Shown: one piece after another, positions 31,072 through 38,634 of the stretch
How positions within the stretch are numbered: the stretch's first letter is position 1
How the letters are laid out: each line of letters opens with the position of its first letter
NCBI GenBank assembly: GCA_902629695.1
Contig: CACORY010000001.1
Coordinates: 92,566-156,565, forward strand
Length of the DNA stretch: 64,000 nt
Direction: 5' to 3'
Origin: an uncultured Pelagibacteraceae bacterium
Lineage (GTDB): Bacteria > Pseudomonadota > Alphaproteobacteria > Pelagibacterales > Pelagibacteraceae
The notes under the pieces: generated by a model
Seen by the model: only the letters and a program-made list of their open reading frames with translations
What the model was told of the DNA's origin: nothing
Database searches by the model: none
Translations under genes and position numbers: made by a program

Positions 31072-31287
31072 TTGTCAAAACAAGATCTACTTGAATTTAA
31101 GGGTAAAGTTACTGATCTGTTACCCAATGCGATGTTTCGAGTTCAATTAGAAAATGGACATGTTGTTACAGCACACACTGCAGGAAAATTACGTAAAAAT
31201 AGAATCCGAGTTTTGCAGGGTGATAATGTAACTGTTGAAATGACACCTTATGATCTTACTAAAGGAAGAATAATCTTTAGGGGATAA
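31072..31287 (+). CDS. infA: translation initiation factor IF-1
   Basis: The protein is 71 aa starting with TTG at 31072, placed six bases after a strong AAGGAGA. The first residues ([23 protein letters not shown]) and the rest of the OB fold ([34 protein letters not shown]) match IF-1 throughout. Only six bases separate its stop from tRNA-Phe, so the two are probably co-transcribed. Confidence 0.97.
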   Translation: MSKQDLLEFKGKVTDLLPNAMFRVQLENGHVVTAHTAGKLRKNRIRVLQGDNVTVEMTPYDLTKGRIIFRG

Positions 31288-31293
31288 GTTTAA

Positions 31294-31368
31294 GGCTGAG
31301 TAGCTCAGGAGTAGAGCAGAGCCCTGAAAAGGCTTGTGTCGGAGGTGCGAATCCTTCCTCAGCCACCA
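31294..31368 (+). tRNA. tRNA-Phe (GAA) with A18/G55
   Basis: Cloverleaf: acceptor GGCTGAG/CTCAGCC, D-stem GCTC/GAGC with loop AGGAGTA, anticodon stem GAGCC/GGCTT (one G-T) with loop CTGAAAA (anticodon GAA), variable GTGTC, T-stem GGAGG/CCTTC (one G-T) with loop TGCGAAT, discriminator A, encoded CCA. Position 18 reads A where G is nearly universal, and position 55 reads G where T (pseudouridine) is nearly universal. It lies between infA and the cold-shock gene. Confidence 0.95.
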
Positions 31369-31448
31369 CCACAAAGTTTCATCTTGAAATAATCTTAAAA
31401 GAAATTACCTTTAAGAAATAACAAATAACAAAAGGACGAAGAAATAAG

Positions 31449-31661
31449 ATGAGTACACTTAAAGGACAAGTTAAATGGTTTAATTTTCGTAAAGGCTTCG
31501 GTTTTATTGAGCGAGAAGATAAAGAAAAAGATGCGTTTGTACATATTACAGCAGTTAAAGCTGCCGGCATCAAAACTCTTGAAGAAAACGACAAATTAGA
31601 GTTTACTTTAGAAGATGGTCCAAAGGGCCCTTCTGCAATTAATTTAAAAAAAGTAGATTAA
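31449..31661 (+). CDS. cspA: cold-shock domain protein
   Basis: The protein is 70 aa. RNP1-like KGFGFIE and RNP2-like DAFVHI motifs lie in a single OB fold beginning LKGQVKWFNFRKGFGFI, ending GPKGPSAINLKKVD. Such proteins bind single-stranded RNA/DNA and act as RNA chaperones or antiterminators. An 80-base leader separates it from tRNA-Phe, with GGACGAAG near the start codon as ribosome-binding site. A hairpin terminator follows at 31677-31718. Confidence 0.95.
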   Translation: MSTLKGQVKWFNFRKGFGFIEREDKEKDAFVHITAVKAAGIKTLEENDKLEFTLEDGPKGPSAINLKKVD

Positions 31662-31676
31662 TTTTTAAAAAATTTT

Positions 31677-31718
31677 AAGGGACGTTTATCTTGAAAATAG
31701 ATTTACGTCCTTTTTTTT
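31677..31718 (+). terminator. Rho-independent terminator after cspA
   Basis: AAGGGACGT at 31677-31685 can pair with ACGTCC at 31705-31710 (GGACGT core), and a run of eight T follows at 31711-31718. It is the clearest intrinsic terminator in the window and closes the infA/tRNA-Phe/cspA unit. Confidence 0.8.
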
Positions 31719-31927
31719 AGGGTTGAATAAATCAAATTTTTGTCTAAAAGACCCTTAATGACTAAAGAATTGTACACAAAAAAAAACTATATGAGTACTT
31801 TAGGATTTACTCTTAAAGGAAAGAGCAAAGGTGTGCATAATCACTTACATGCTGGCTAAAGCTAGCATTTAATCATTTATATTATAATTTTAAAAAACAA
31901 TAAAATAAGATAAAACAAAGAGGTTAC

Positions 31928-32001
31928 GCCCGATTGGTGTAGTAGAAGCACGCGAACCTGTGGAGTTCGAGGGTCCTTTGCGAATAAGGGATCGGGTACC
32001 A
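31928..32001 (+). tRNA. tRNA-His (GTG), no encoded G-1, discriminator A73
   Basis: Cloverleaf: acceptor GCCCGAT/ATCGGGT (first pair G-T), D-stem GTGT/GCAC with loop AGTAGAA, anticodon stem CGAAC/GTTCG with loop CTGTGGA (anticodon GTG), variable AGGG, T-stem TCCTT/AAGGG (base pair T-G) with loop TGCGAAT, discriminator A, encoded CCA at 31999-32001. The base before position 1 is C. The standard bacterial G-1:C73 identity pair is therefore missing. D-loop reads A18 G19, T-loop G55. Only four bases separate it from the hisS ATG. Confidence 0.92.
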
Positions 32002-32005
32002 TAAC

Positions 32006-33400
32006 ATGAATAAAGAAAAAAAATTAATTCCTGGATTACCTTCAGGATTTGAAGATCGTTGGGATAAAAAACTTCTTCTCAAAAAAAAGCTTTTGAAAGC
32101 TATTGAGAAAAATTTTATAAAGTTTGGAGCAGTAGCTCTGGAAACCCCTTCGTTTGAGATAAGTGAAAACATAGGATCTTTTTTGGCAGAAGATGATGCT
32201 AATCCTATGTCTGATGTATTCTCATTTCAGGATGGAGAAAAAAGCATTACTCTTAGGTATGATCTTTCAAGTCCGCTAGCTAGATTTGTTGCTCAAAATA
32301 ATCAAGAGCTTCCATCAATCTTTAAAAGGTATGCTATTCAAAATGTTTTTAGAAACGAAAAGGCTGGTAATGGAAGATATAGAGAATTTATGCAAGCAGA
32401 CTTTGATATTGTTGGAAATGTTAATCCTGCCCAAGCAAATGCTGAGCTTTGCAATTTAATATCAAGTACTTTATTAGACTGCGGGCTAAAAAAAGATCAA
32501 TTCACAATTAATGTTAGCAATAGAAAAATAGTTCAAGGATTAATTGATGATTTGAAAATACCAGATGATAAACAACTTAAAGTAATCAGAGCAATTGATA
32601 AATTAGATAAACCAGGTTTTGGTTTAAAAGGTGTTGAAGATCTTCTTAAAAAAGAAAGAAAAGATGTAAGTGGTGCGATCACCAAAGGTGCAGATTTAAA
32701 CGATGAACAAGCTTCTCAAATACTTAATTTTCTTAAAATTAAAGATTTAAAAGAATTAAAAGAAACTTTAAAAAATCCATTATCTCAAGAGGGAATTAGT
32801 GAATTAAGGGAATTATATAAGATACTTGGTTATGGAAAAAACAGAGACCAAGTTAGAAACAACTTCTGTATCGTGAGAGGTCTCTCGTACTATGATTCTT
32901 TTATTGTTGAAACAAATTTAAATTTTAAAGTTACAAACAATAAAGGTAAAGAGATTGATATAGGTAGTATTTGTTCTGGAGGAGCTTATGCAAAACTAAT
33001 CTCGAGATTTAAAGGTGTAGATATACCAGGAACCGGAATTAGCTTTGGAATTGACCGACTGTTGTTTGCTTTAATGCAATTGGATCAAATAAAAGTAGAT
33101 AGTCAAAAACCAGTTTTAGTTTGCGTAATGGATGAAAAATATCTTAAAAATTATTATGAGATTTTAGACCTATTAAGAAATAACAACATAAATGCTGAAA
33201 TTTTTTTAGATACAAAGAAAAATTTAGGTAAGCAATTAACCTTAGCAAATAAACGTGAGTTAGATGTAGCAATAATATGTGGTGAAAATGAATTTAAAGA
33301 AAATACAGTTACCGTAAAAAATCTTAAAGGTGTTAAAGGTGAAAACAACAAAACATTTCCAAAAGCGAATCTAATCAATGAAGTCAAAAAACTTATCTGA
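32006..33400 (+). CDS. hisS: histidyl-tRNA synthetase (divergent alphaproteobacterial type)
   Basis: The protein is 464 aa with class II motifs: motif 1 region near residues 40-70, motif 2 as FRNEKAGNGRYREFMQADFDIVG (near residue 115), the histidine motif VRGLSYYDSF and motif 3 GTGISFGIDRLLFA. The C-terminal anticodon-binding domain follows with GKQLTLANKRELDVAIICGE. Motif 2 (R-N-E-K rather than R-H-E-R) matches the unusual HisRS group of some Alphaproteobacteria, which acts on tRNA-His lacking G-1:C73. It starts four bases after tRNA-His, leaving no room for a separate leader, and overlaps hisZ by 23 bases. Confidence 0.95.
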   Translation: MNKEKKLIPGLPSGFEDRWDKKLLLKKKLLKAIEKNFIKFGAVALETPSFEISENIGSFLAEDDANPMSDVFSFQDGEKSITLRYDLSSPLARFVAQNNQELPSIFKRYAIQNVFRNEKAGNGRYREFMQADFDIVGNVNPAQANAELCNLISSTLLDCGLKKDQFTINVSNRKIVQGLIDDLKIPDDKQLKVIRAIDKLDKPGFGLKGVEDLLKKERKDVSGAITKGADLNDEQASQILNFLKIKDLKELKETLKNPLSQEGISELRELYKILGYGKNRDQVRNNFCIVRGLSYYDSFIVETNLNFKVTNNKGKEIDIGSICSGGAYAKLISRFKGVDIPGTGISFGIDRLLFALMQLDQIKVDSQKPVLVCVMDEKYLKNYYEILDLLRNNNINAEIFLDTKKNLGKQLTLANKRELDVAIICGENEFKENTVTVKNLKGVKGENNKTFPKANLINEVKKLI

Positions 33401-34430
33401 AAAAATCCTTAGATCAGTAAGATCCAAGGGTTTTAAATATATCGATTTACCCTCAGTAATTGAGGCTAATCACATCGTTCAAAGATCAGGAGAAAATTTT
33501 AGAAAGTTTATCTTCTCTTTTACCGATCAGAATGGAAGTGAGTTATGTCTTAGACCAGATTTAACCATTGCATCTTGTTTAAGATATTTAGAAAACAATT
33601 TAAAGGGTAAAGAAAAAATCTTCTATAGTGGTCAAGCTTATAGAAAGTCCCAAAATAAAAAAGATTCAATAATTAGGGACCAAGTTGGCTTTGAGATCAT
33701 AGGGTCACAAGAAGAAAAAAATGATGACAAAGAAATAATAAACACTTCTGTAAAATCACTAAAAAACTTTAAATATTCATCAGGCATCCTTACCATTGGT
33801 AATGTGGAAATTTTTAATCTTTTAATTTCTAAATTAGATATACCAAAAAGATGGAAATTAAGACTTTCAAGACATTTTTGGAGAGAAGACTATTTTAATG
33901 ATTTGCTACAAAGATTAGAAACAAATTCTGATGTAGACCCAACGATTGTTGAAGTTGATAAAAGACGCTATCTAAAAATGTTAAAAGATGATCAATCATC
34001 TATTGTTGCAGGGAGAGCAGTAAAAGAAATTTTAGAACGATTTAATAAAAAGATTAAGGACCCTAGAAGAGCAAGCAAGGGTAGAAATATTTCAAAAATC
34101 ATTAAAGAATTTCTTAAAATAAAATGTCCAATTAATAAAGCTGCGATCGAGCTAAATAAGTTTTTTAAGAAAAATAAAATTAATCTTATTGTAGATCAAA
34201 AATATTTTCCAATCTCTAAAAATAAAGTCTCTAAACTCAATGTAATTTTCTCCACCGCCTTTGGTAGACAGCTAGAATATTATACTGGAATGGTTTTTAA
34301 GATAGATATTAAATCAAAAACAAAAATTATTAATTGTTGTAATGGAGGTCGTTACGATAAATTGATCTTTGATCTTGGTTCAAAAAAACAAATACCGGCT
34401 GTTGGAGCTGCTCTTAATCTTAATTATTAG
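33378..34430 (+). CDS. hisZ: ATP phosphoribosyltransferase regulatory subunit
   Basis: The protein is 350 aa, a HisRS-like catalytic-core paralogue without an anticodon-binding domain. It shows LCLRPDLTIASCLRY near residue 55, a long helical insert, and the late FGRQLEYYTGMVFKI and CNGGRYDKL motifs. HisZ pairs with the short form of HisG and confers histidine feedback. The hisS-hisZ-hisG order with overlaps fits that. Confidence 0.92.
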   Translation: MKSKNLSEKILRSVRSKGFKYIDLPSVIEANHIVQRSGENFRKFIFSFTDQNGSELCLRPDLTIASCLRYLENNLKGKEKIFYSGQAYRKSQNKKDSIIRDQVGFEIIGSQEEKNDDKEIINTSVKSLKNFKYSSGILTIGNVEIFNLLISKLDIPKRWKLRLSRHFWREDYFNDLLQRLETNSDVDPTIVEVDKRRYLKMLKDDQSSIVAGRAVKEILERFNKKIKDPRRASKGRNISKIIKEFLKIKCPINKAAIELNKFFKKNKINLIVDQKYFPISKNKVSKLNVIFSTAFGRQLEYYTGMVFKIDIKSKTKIINCCNGGRYDKLIFDLGSKKQIPAVGAALNLNY

Positions 34431-34432
34431 TT

Positions 34433-35119
34433 ATGAAAAATATAATAAACATAGGAATACCAAGTAAAGGAAGATTAAGAAAAGATGTTTTAAAGATTTT
34501 TAGAAAAAAAAGATTAAAGCTTATTTCAGAACGTGGAGAAAGAGATTTAATAGGATCTGTTAAAAATAAATCTAATATTAAAATTTTATATTTACATGCA
34601 AGAGAGATAATTGAGAGATTAGGGGATGGCTCTTTAGATATTGGTTTTTCTGGTTTTGATTTATTAAAAGAGAGTGAAATAAAAATTCAGAGTAAAATTA
34701 GTGTTGTAAAAAAACTTAATTTTGGAAATGCTAATCTAGTAGTGGCTATTCCAGATCCTTGGATTGATGTTCAAACGATAGCTGATCTTGAAGAAATTGC
34801 ATTTGAATTTAGAGATAAAAAGAAAAAAAGATTAAGAGTTGCAACTAAGTATCCAAATTTAACAAGAGAATTTTTATTTTCAAAAGGTGTCACTCAATTT
34901 AGATTAGTAGAAAGTCTTGGGGCAACTGAAGCATATCCTTTTACAGGATCAGCAGAATTAATCACAGATATCAGTTCAACAGGCGAAACTTTAAAAGCTA
35001 ATAATTTGAGAGTTTTAAAGGATGGTGAAATTCTCAAGTCACAAGCATGTATTTTTACATCAAAGAAAAATTCAAAAAAAAAAGGATTAAAGAAATTAAT
35101 TCAATTACTTTCCAAATAA
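34433..35119 (+). CDS. hisG: ATP phosphoribosyltransferase, short form
   Basis: The protein is 228 aa, the short HisG that lacks the C-terminal regulatory domain and needs HisZ. Motifs include IGIPSKGRLRKDVLKIF, DIGFSGFDLL, RVATKYPNLTREF and the PRPP loop region ESLGATEAYPFTGSAELI. It condenses ATP with PRPP, the first step of histidine synthesis. Its 3' end overlaps the minus-strand 43-aa ORF by 15 bases. Confidence 0.95.
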   Translation: MKNIINIGIPSKGRLRKDVLKIFRKKRLKLISERGERDLIGSVKNKSNIKILYLHAREIIERLGDGSLDIGFSGFDLLKESEIKIQSKISVVKKLNFGNANLVVAIPDPWIDVQTIADLEEIAFEFRDKKKKRLRVATKYPNLTREFLFSKGVTQFRLVESLGATEAYPFTGSAELITDISSTGETLKANNLRVLKDGEILKSQACIFTSKKNSKKKGLKKLIQLLSK

Positions 35120-35236
35120 TTTATCCTTAAAATAAATAAGGATTATTTTGATAATATCTAAATTTCTTAATATTGCATAAAGAGCTACTAAAATTCCAAT
35201 AGCAATCACAATTTTAAACAGAAATAAAAAATCCAT
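35105..35236 (-). CDS. small membrane protein, 43 aa
   Basis: An ATG frame at 35236 of 43 codons plus stop. The product is MDFLFLFKIVIAIGILVALYAILR followed by a second hydrophobic patch and the tail KDKLFGK, so one transmembrane helix is likely. It begins two bases after the 150-aa ORF stop and would be the last gene of the minus-strand island operon. It overlaps the hisG end and contains an inverted repeat (35123-35143), so it could also be a chance frame. Confidence 0.45.
   Translation of the reverse strand: MDFLFLFKIVIAIGILVALYAILRNLDIIKIILIYFKDKLFGK
35123..35143. terminator. inverted repeat between convergent hisG and island operon
   Basis: ATCCTT (35123-35128) pairs with AAGGAT (35138-35143) around a nine-base AT loop. 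T-rich sequence follows on both strands, though no long T-run is present. It could act as a weak bidirectional terminator for hisG and the convergent minus-strand operon. It lies within the 43-aa ORF. Confidence 0.35.
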
Positions 35237-35238
35237 CT

Positions 35239-35691
35239 TTAAACTTTATCCCTTTGATTATAATACCATTTTTTTTGCCTTTTTCTTTTTTCATCTAGCT
35301 GTTTTTCGCTCAAATTAGCATATATTTTTTTATCGTATTCACTCTTTTCTTTTTCACTCATTTCATCTCTAATTTTTTTTGTGGATGCCCTGTTCTTTAA
35401 AATGCCAACATCAATCTCACCTTTTTTGAATTGTTCTATGCTTTCTTCTGTAGAATGTTTTAAGATATTCCTCATATTTATTCTCTTACCAGAATGATAG
35501 AATTTAAGACCAGGCCTATCCGTTTCTTTTCTTGTCAAATATTTGATCTTATTTAATTTAGTCTCACCTCTAAAATCTTTTTTCGTCCAATTTCTTGGTT
35601 TACTATCAATTATCTTTTGTAATTCCTCATCAGTACGTAATATCCACTGATTATTGCCGACAGGGTTTCTATTAAAATCTTTTTTACTCAT
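35239..35691 (-). CDS. hypothetical basic protein (150 aa) in accessory island
   Basis: It begins MSKKDFNRNPVGNNQWILRTDEEL and is very rich in Lys, Arg, Glu and Asn, with a long charged C-terminal helix (SEKEKSEYDKKIYANLSEKQ). No signal peptide, membrane segment or cysteine motif is seen. The composition recalls small phage or nucleic-acid-associated proteins, but no family could be named. It lies seven bases after the 88-aa ORF and belongs to the same minus-strand string. Confidence 0.6.
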   Translation of the reverse strand: MSKKDFNRNPVGNNQWILRTDEELQKIIDSKPRNWTKKDFRGETKLNKIKYLTRKETDRPGLKFYHSGKRINMRNILKHSTEESIEQFKKGEIDVGILKNRASTKKIRDEMSEKEKSEYDKKIYANLSEKQLDEKRKRQKKWYYNQRDKV

Positions 35692-35697
35692 TTTTGT

Positions 35698-35964
35698 TTA
35701 GCATTTTTTATAATCTGAAAATTGAATAATATTACAATTATTAACAGTTTTTTTAAATTGTGATTTTAGTAATTTATTTTTTTTATTTTTGTATTCAAAA
35801 TAGATATCATCAGCTTCACGTAAGAAATCTGGAGATAAATCATCAAAACCAAAAGTCACACCATTTAACATCGCAAAAAGAGTTGTTTTAGCTTGCTCAT
35901 ACTCTTTTTGAGAAAATTTTTGAGATATATTAATTAGCAATTTATGTAGATCGTTATTTTTCAT
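35698..35964 (-). CDS. hypothetical protein (88 aa) in accessory island
   Basis: The N-terminal two thirds form a likely helical domain (HKLLINISQKFSQKEYEQAK, FGFDDLSPDFLREADDIYFEY), followed by a basic tail with two cysteines. It shares its first base with the stop of the 74-aa gene, a typical coupled junction. No family was recognised. Confidence 0.55.
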   Translation of the reverse strand: MKNNDLHKLLINISQKFSQKEYEQAKTTLFAMLNGVTFGFDDLSPDFLREADDIYFEYKNKKNKLLKSQFKKTVNNCNIIQFSDYKKC

Positions 35965-36188
35965 TAATTAATTTTTTTTTTATGAAGTATAAAACGTATA
36001 TTTTTCTTCCGTGTCACATGCATTGGATCACTTTTGACATCAAAAAGCATGTCTACATAAACATCATATTTTTTATCATTAGATTTTTCATAAACTTTTA
36101 TCAAAATTTTTATTTTTTCTTTTTTATTCTTCTTATTTAATTCTAAAATATTTAGATTTTTTTTGTAAAAATTAATTCTTTTTTTCAT
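35964..36188 (-). CDS. hypothetical protein (74 aa) in accessory island
   Basis: This is a very basic product. After a Lys/Asn-rich start (MKKRINFYKKNLNILELNKK) it alternates strands such as IKILIKVYEK, KYDVYVDMLFDV and KNIRFILHKK, suggesting a small beta sheet. It overlaps the upstream 94-aa gene by 17 bases. No family was recognised; the A-rich start reduces certainty about the start codon. Confidence 0.45.
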   Translation of the reverse strand: MKKRINFYKKNLNILELNKKNKKEKIKILIKVYEKSNDKKYDVYVDMLFDVKSDPMHVTRKKNIRFILHKKKIN

Positions 36189-36456
36189 TTGCTCCTTTTT
36201 CTAAATTTTCAATAATGCTTGAAACATTTACTGAATTAACAAAAATCTCATTTAATACTTCATCAGAAATACAAACCATCTTTCCTGAATTATGTGTAAA
36301 GCGTGTAAAAGGTTTTTCATCAGTTTTGACCATCAAAAGAGTTTGCTCCTTATTATTTTTTTTAAGTCTCACGTAAATACACCATTTACAAGCGTGGCCC
36401 GGGTCCTGCTTTTCAAATTCTATTTCAATACCATCTACTGTTAGCAATTTTGTCAT
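36172..36456 (-). CDS. hypothetical protein (94 aa) in accessory island
   Basis: The product begins MTKLLTVDGIEIEFEKQDPGHACKWCIYV, with a CKWC pair at about residues 23-26, then predicted beta strands (EQTLLMVKTDEK, KMVCISDEVLNEI) and a C-terminal helix. A single CxxC could join a metal site in a dimer. It shares one base with the zinc-ribbon gene. Function is unknown. Confidence 0.55.
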   Translation of the reverse strand: MTKLLTVDGIEIEFEKQDPGHACKWCIYVRLKKNNKEQTLLMVKTDEKPFTRFTHNSGKMVCISDEVLNEIFVNSVNVSSIIENLEKGANEKKN

Positions 36457-36653
36457 TAATGAACAGTATCTCCATCTAATTCAAATACCTGTTTTAAAGT
36501 TTTTTCAGAACAAAGTTTACATTCTTCCATTACTTCTTTACCAAGATAAAATTTTCCAATTTGGATTATTGTTTTTACATTTTTTACCATTTTGGATCCT
36601 TCACAAGCAGGACATTGAATTAGAAGTTTATTTTTTTGCATCTGATTTTTCAT
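36456..36653 (-). CDS. small zinc-ribbon protein (65 aa)
   Basis: Two cysteine pairs, CPAC at residues 14-17 (in the DnaJ-like form CPACEGS) and CKLC at 45-48, flank about 27 residues, as in a zinc ribbon or half of a DnaJ-type zinc finger. It may bind nucleic acid or a protein partner. It overlaps the upstream membrane-protein gene by 26 bases. A shorter start at Met5 is possible. Confidence 0.6.
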   Translation of the reverse strand: MKNQMQKNKLLIQCPACEGSKMVKNVKTIIQIGKFYLGKEVMEECKLCSEKTLKQVFELDGDTVH

Positions 36654-36954
36654 TTTCTATTTCCTTTTCAATTTTCTTAATTCTTTCGTATCTTGCGATG
36701 ATAAAATGAGCATCAATCATCCCTTGAGCTATTAAGATAAAAATACCACATTTGATTAAGAAGGAGTTTTCTTGAATTATACCACTTGCTAAAAACAAAC
36801 ATCCTGCATTAGCTAATACAAAAAATATATTCCTAGCAGCATAAGGAACTTTTTCATCTTTTCCAAAAAAGTAAAAAACTAAGCATGCTTGAAAAATTAA
36901 TGTAGCTTTTGCAGCAAATAACATTGCTTCAAGCAGTAAAGGATCTGCTATCAA
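36628..36954 (-). CDS. small polytopic membrane protein (108 aa)
   Basis: Three hydrophobic segments are visible, at about residues 8-30, 40-58 and 64-86, followed by a charged cytoplasmic-type tail (RYERIKKIEKEIENEK). Its start overlaps the end of the herA reading frame by four bases, so translation is probably linked to herA. No family was recognised. A membrane partner beside a HerA/NurA pair is unusual for plain DNA repair. Confidence 0.6.
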   Translation of the reverse strand: MIADPLLLEAMLFAAKATLIFQACLVFYFFGKDEKVPYAARNIFFVLANAGCLFLASGIIQENSFLIKCGIFILIAQGMIDAHFIIARYERIKKIEKEIENEKSDAKK

Positions 36955-38634
36955 TTAGCTCTCCTTCTATCTATAGAAGTTATATTAGAGAAATCTTTAG
37001 CGAATTTTTTTCTTTGTTTAACAGACTCCTTGTCATCCCAATTTTCCACTGCAGAGATAAAATTTTCATTCCCTATATCATCGTTGATTAATTCAGCATC
37101 AAATTTAATTTGAACTGGAAGTGAAAAATTTACTACTTGGCCACTAATTATACCTTGGCCGTTTGCAAGATTAGGTAGCTGTTTAGAGTCGTCTACACTT
37201 AAAGTTTCAGAGTCTCTAGTAGTTGCTCTTTGGTCTTTTTTGATTGACCATTCTAAATACAATTTGACTATTACATTGTGAAGCAATGGTTTCATCCAAA
37301 CGTGATGGCCTTTGAGAAATAATCATTACCCCAGTTCCAAATTTTCTACCTTCAGTAATTACTTTTCGTATTGTATCAACTGATGGAAGGTTGTCTTTAT
37401 CCTCAGATCTTGATGGTATGAAATTGTGGGCTTCTTCAATAATTGTTAAGAAAGGTGGAATTTCTTCTTCCACTTCTTGTCTGTGTTTGAATAGATTTTC
37501 TAGTAAAATTGAAACAATTGCACTAGCTGGAAGATTTTCATAACCTTTAAGATATAAAATACTTAGCTGGCCTTTATTGATAATTTTTTCTGGTTCAGTT
37601 GCAGCATCTGGTAATTCTTCGAACTTTAATTTACTCATTTTTTGTCTATGTCTAAAGTTAGTTTGCTCCATATTTTTTAACTTTTTAGCAACTTGGCCAA
37701 GACTTCTAACCACAACATACATTGAAGCTGGACGAATATTTTTAAATGATTTTGAGGAGTCTGACGCATACTCTCTAGCTTTTCGCACAAGTAGCTCGAT
37801 ATACTTTAGTAAACTACCACCTTCGTATTTAACTTTTTCTAATAGTGAGCTTAAAAAATCTTTTTGAGGATCTGTTAGTGAGTTTCCAAGTTTATCAATT
37901 AAAGTGTAAATGATTTCTTTATCATCTGAGCTTACAGATAGATTAGGATAAAATAATTTTACTTCATTTTTAGGATATAGTTTTTTTTGTTTTTGAATAA
38001 ATCCTAAATAATCACCATGAATATCAAGCACTAGCATTGGATATTTTTTCTTCAAAAGCTCATCCATTATTCTTCTAACCATTACAGTTTTACCAGAACC
38101 TGACATTCCAAATATTGAAACATGACGTGATACCAAATTATCAGCATCAATTTTAATTTTAACTGCATCCCTAGCTAGTAAACTTCCAATGAATAAGGGA
38201 TGTTCAGAGTCGAGGTCTGAGATTAATAAAGCCTCTACGTCTTCACTAGATGGATAGCTTACAGTTGCTGCTGGTCTTACAGGGTAGTTTAAAGGCATTA
38301 ATTTTAAATTATCTTTTAAAGTAAAACCTAAGATGATTACTTTGCAAATAAGTTCATCTCTAGTTGTTGGAAGAATAGTGTCTCTAATATCTATATTTTC
38401 ATTAGTTAATTCTTGAGCTGCTTCTGTTGGAAAGAATACATTTGAGCTTTCGATTGAGGAAATTTTACCCCAAACTGTTACTGGAACAATATTACCCTCA
38501 CTTGATGGAATTTTAGACTCTGTAGTGATGATGTCACCTTTTTTAGCTTTATAGTTTTTTAGACTGAAGTAAAATTCACTTATATTTGTTTCACCTAAAA
38601 CTGTTCCGATAGATTTCCATTTTTTAGTATTCAT
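36951..38634 (-). pseudogene. herA: HerA-like (DUF87) DNA-translocase ATPase, frameshifted
   Basis: Residues 1-466 read in one frame: an N-terminal HAS-barrel-like domain, Walker A GMSGSGKT (176-183), VLDIHGDYLGF, Walker B IIEEAHNF (Glu 400/401) and ISQRPSRLDETI. At the A-run opposite 37236-37241 the frame then ends after six aberrant residues. The C-terminus continues in another frame: DQRATTRDSETLS, GQGIISGQVV and so on for 94 residues to 36951. Removing one A (six to five) restores a 560-aa HerA. It could be a real mutation, a slippage site or a sequencing error. HerA translocates DNA with NurA, the gene one base upstream. An independent start for the C-terminal piece (37295) looks artificial. 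Confidence 0.85.

Noticed and set aside
31758-31859. 33-codon ATG frame downstream of cspA
   Set aside because: Too short to judge by composition, no ribosome-binding site, stop inside a hairpin. Kept only as part of a finding.
37230-37245. Classic -1 programmed frameshift site in herA
   Set aside because: Restoring the frame needs loss of one base (+1 shift), and the codons do not match the A-AAA-AAG heptamer. Slippage on the A-run remains possible but is not shown.
37216-37295. Independent start for the C-terminal HerA piece (ATG at 37295)
   Set aside because: The first residues of that frame are an out-of-frame reading of herA. The rest is plainly the HerA C-terminus, so a frameshift explains it.
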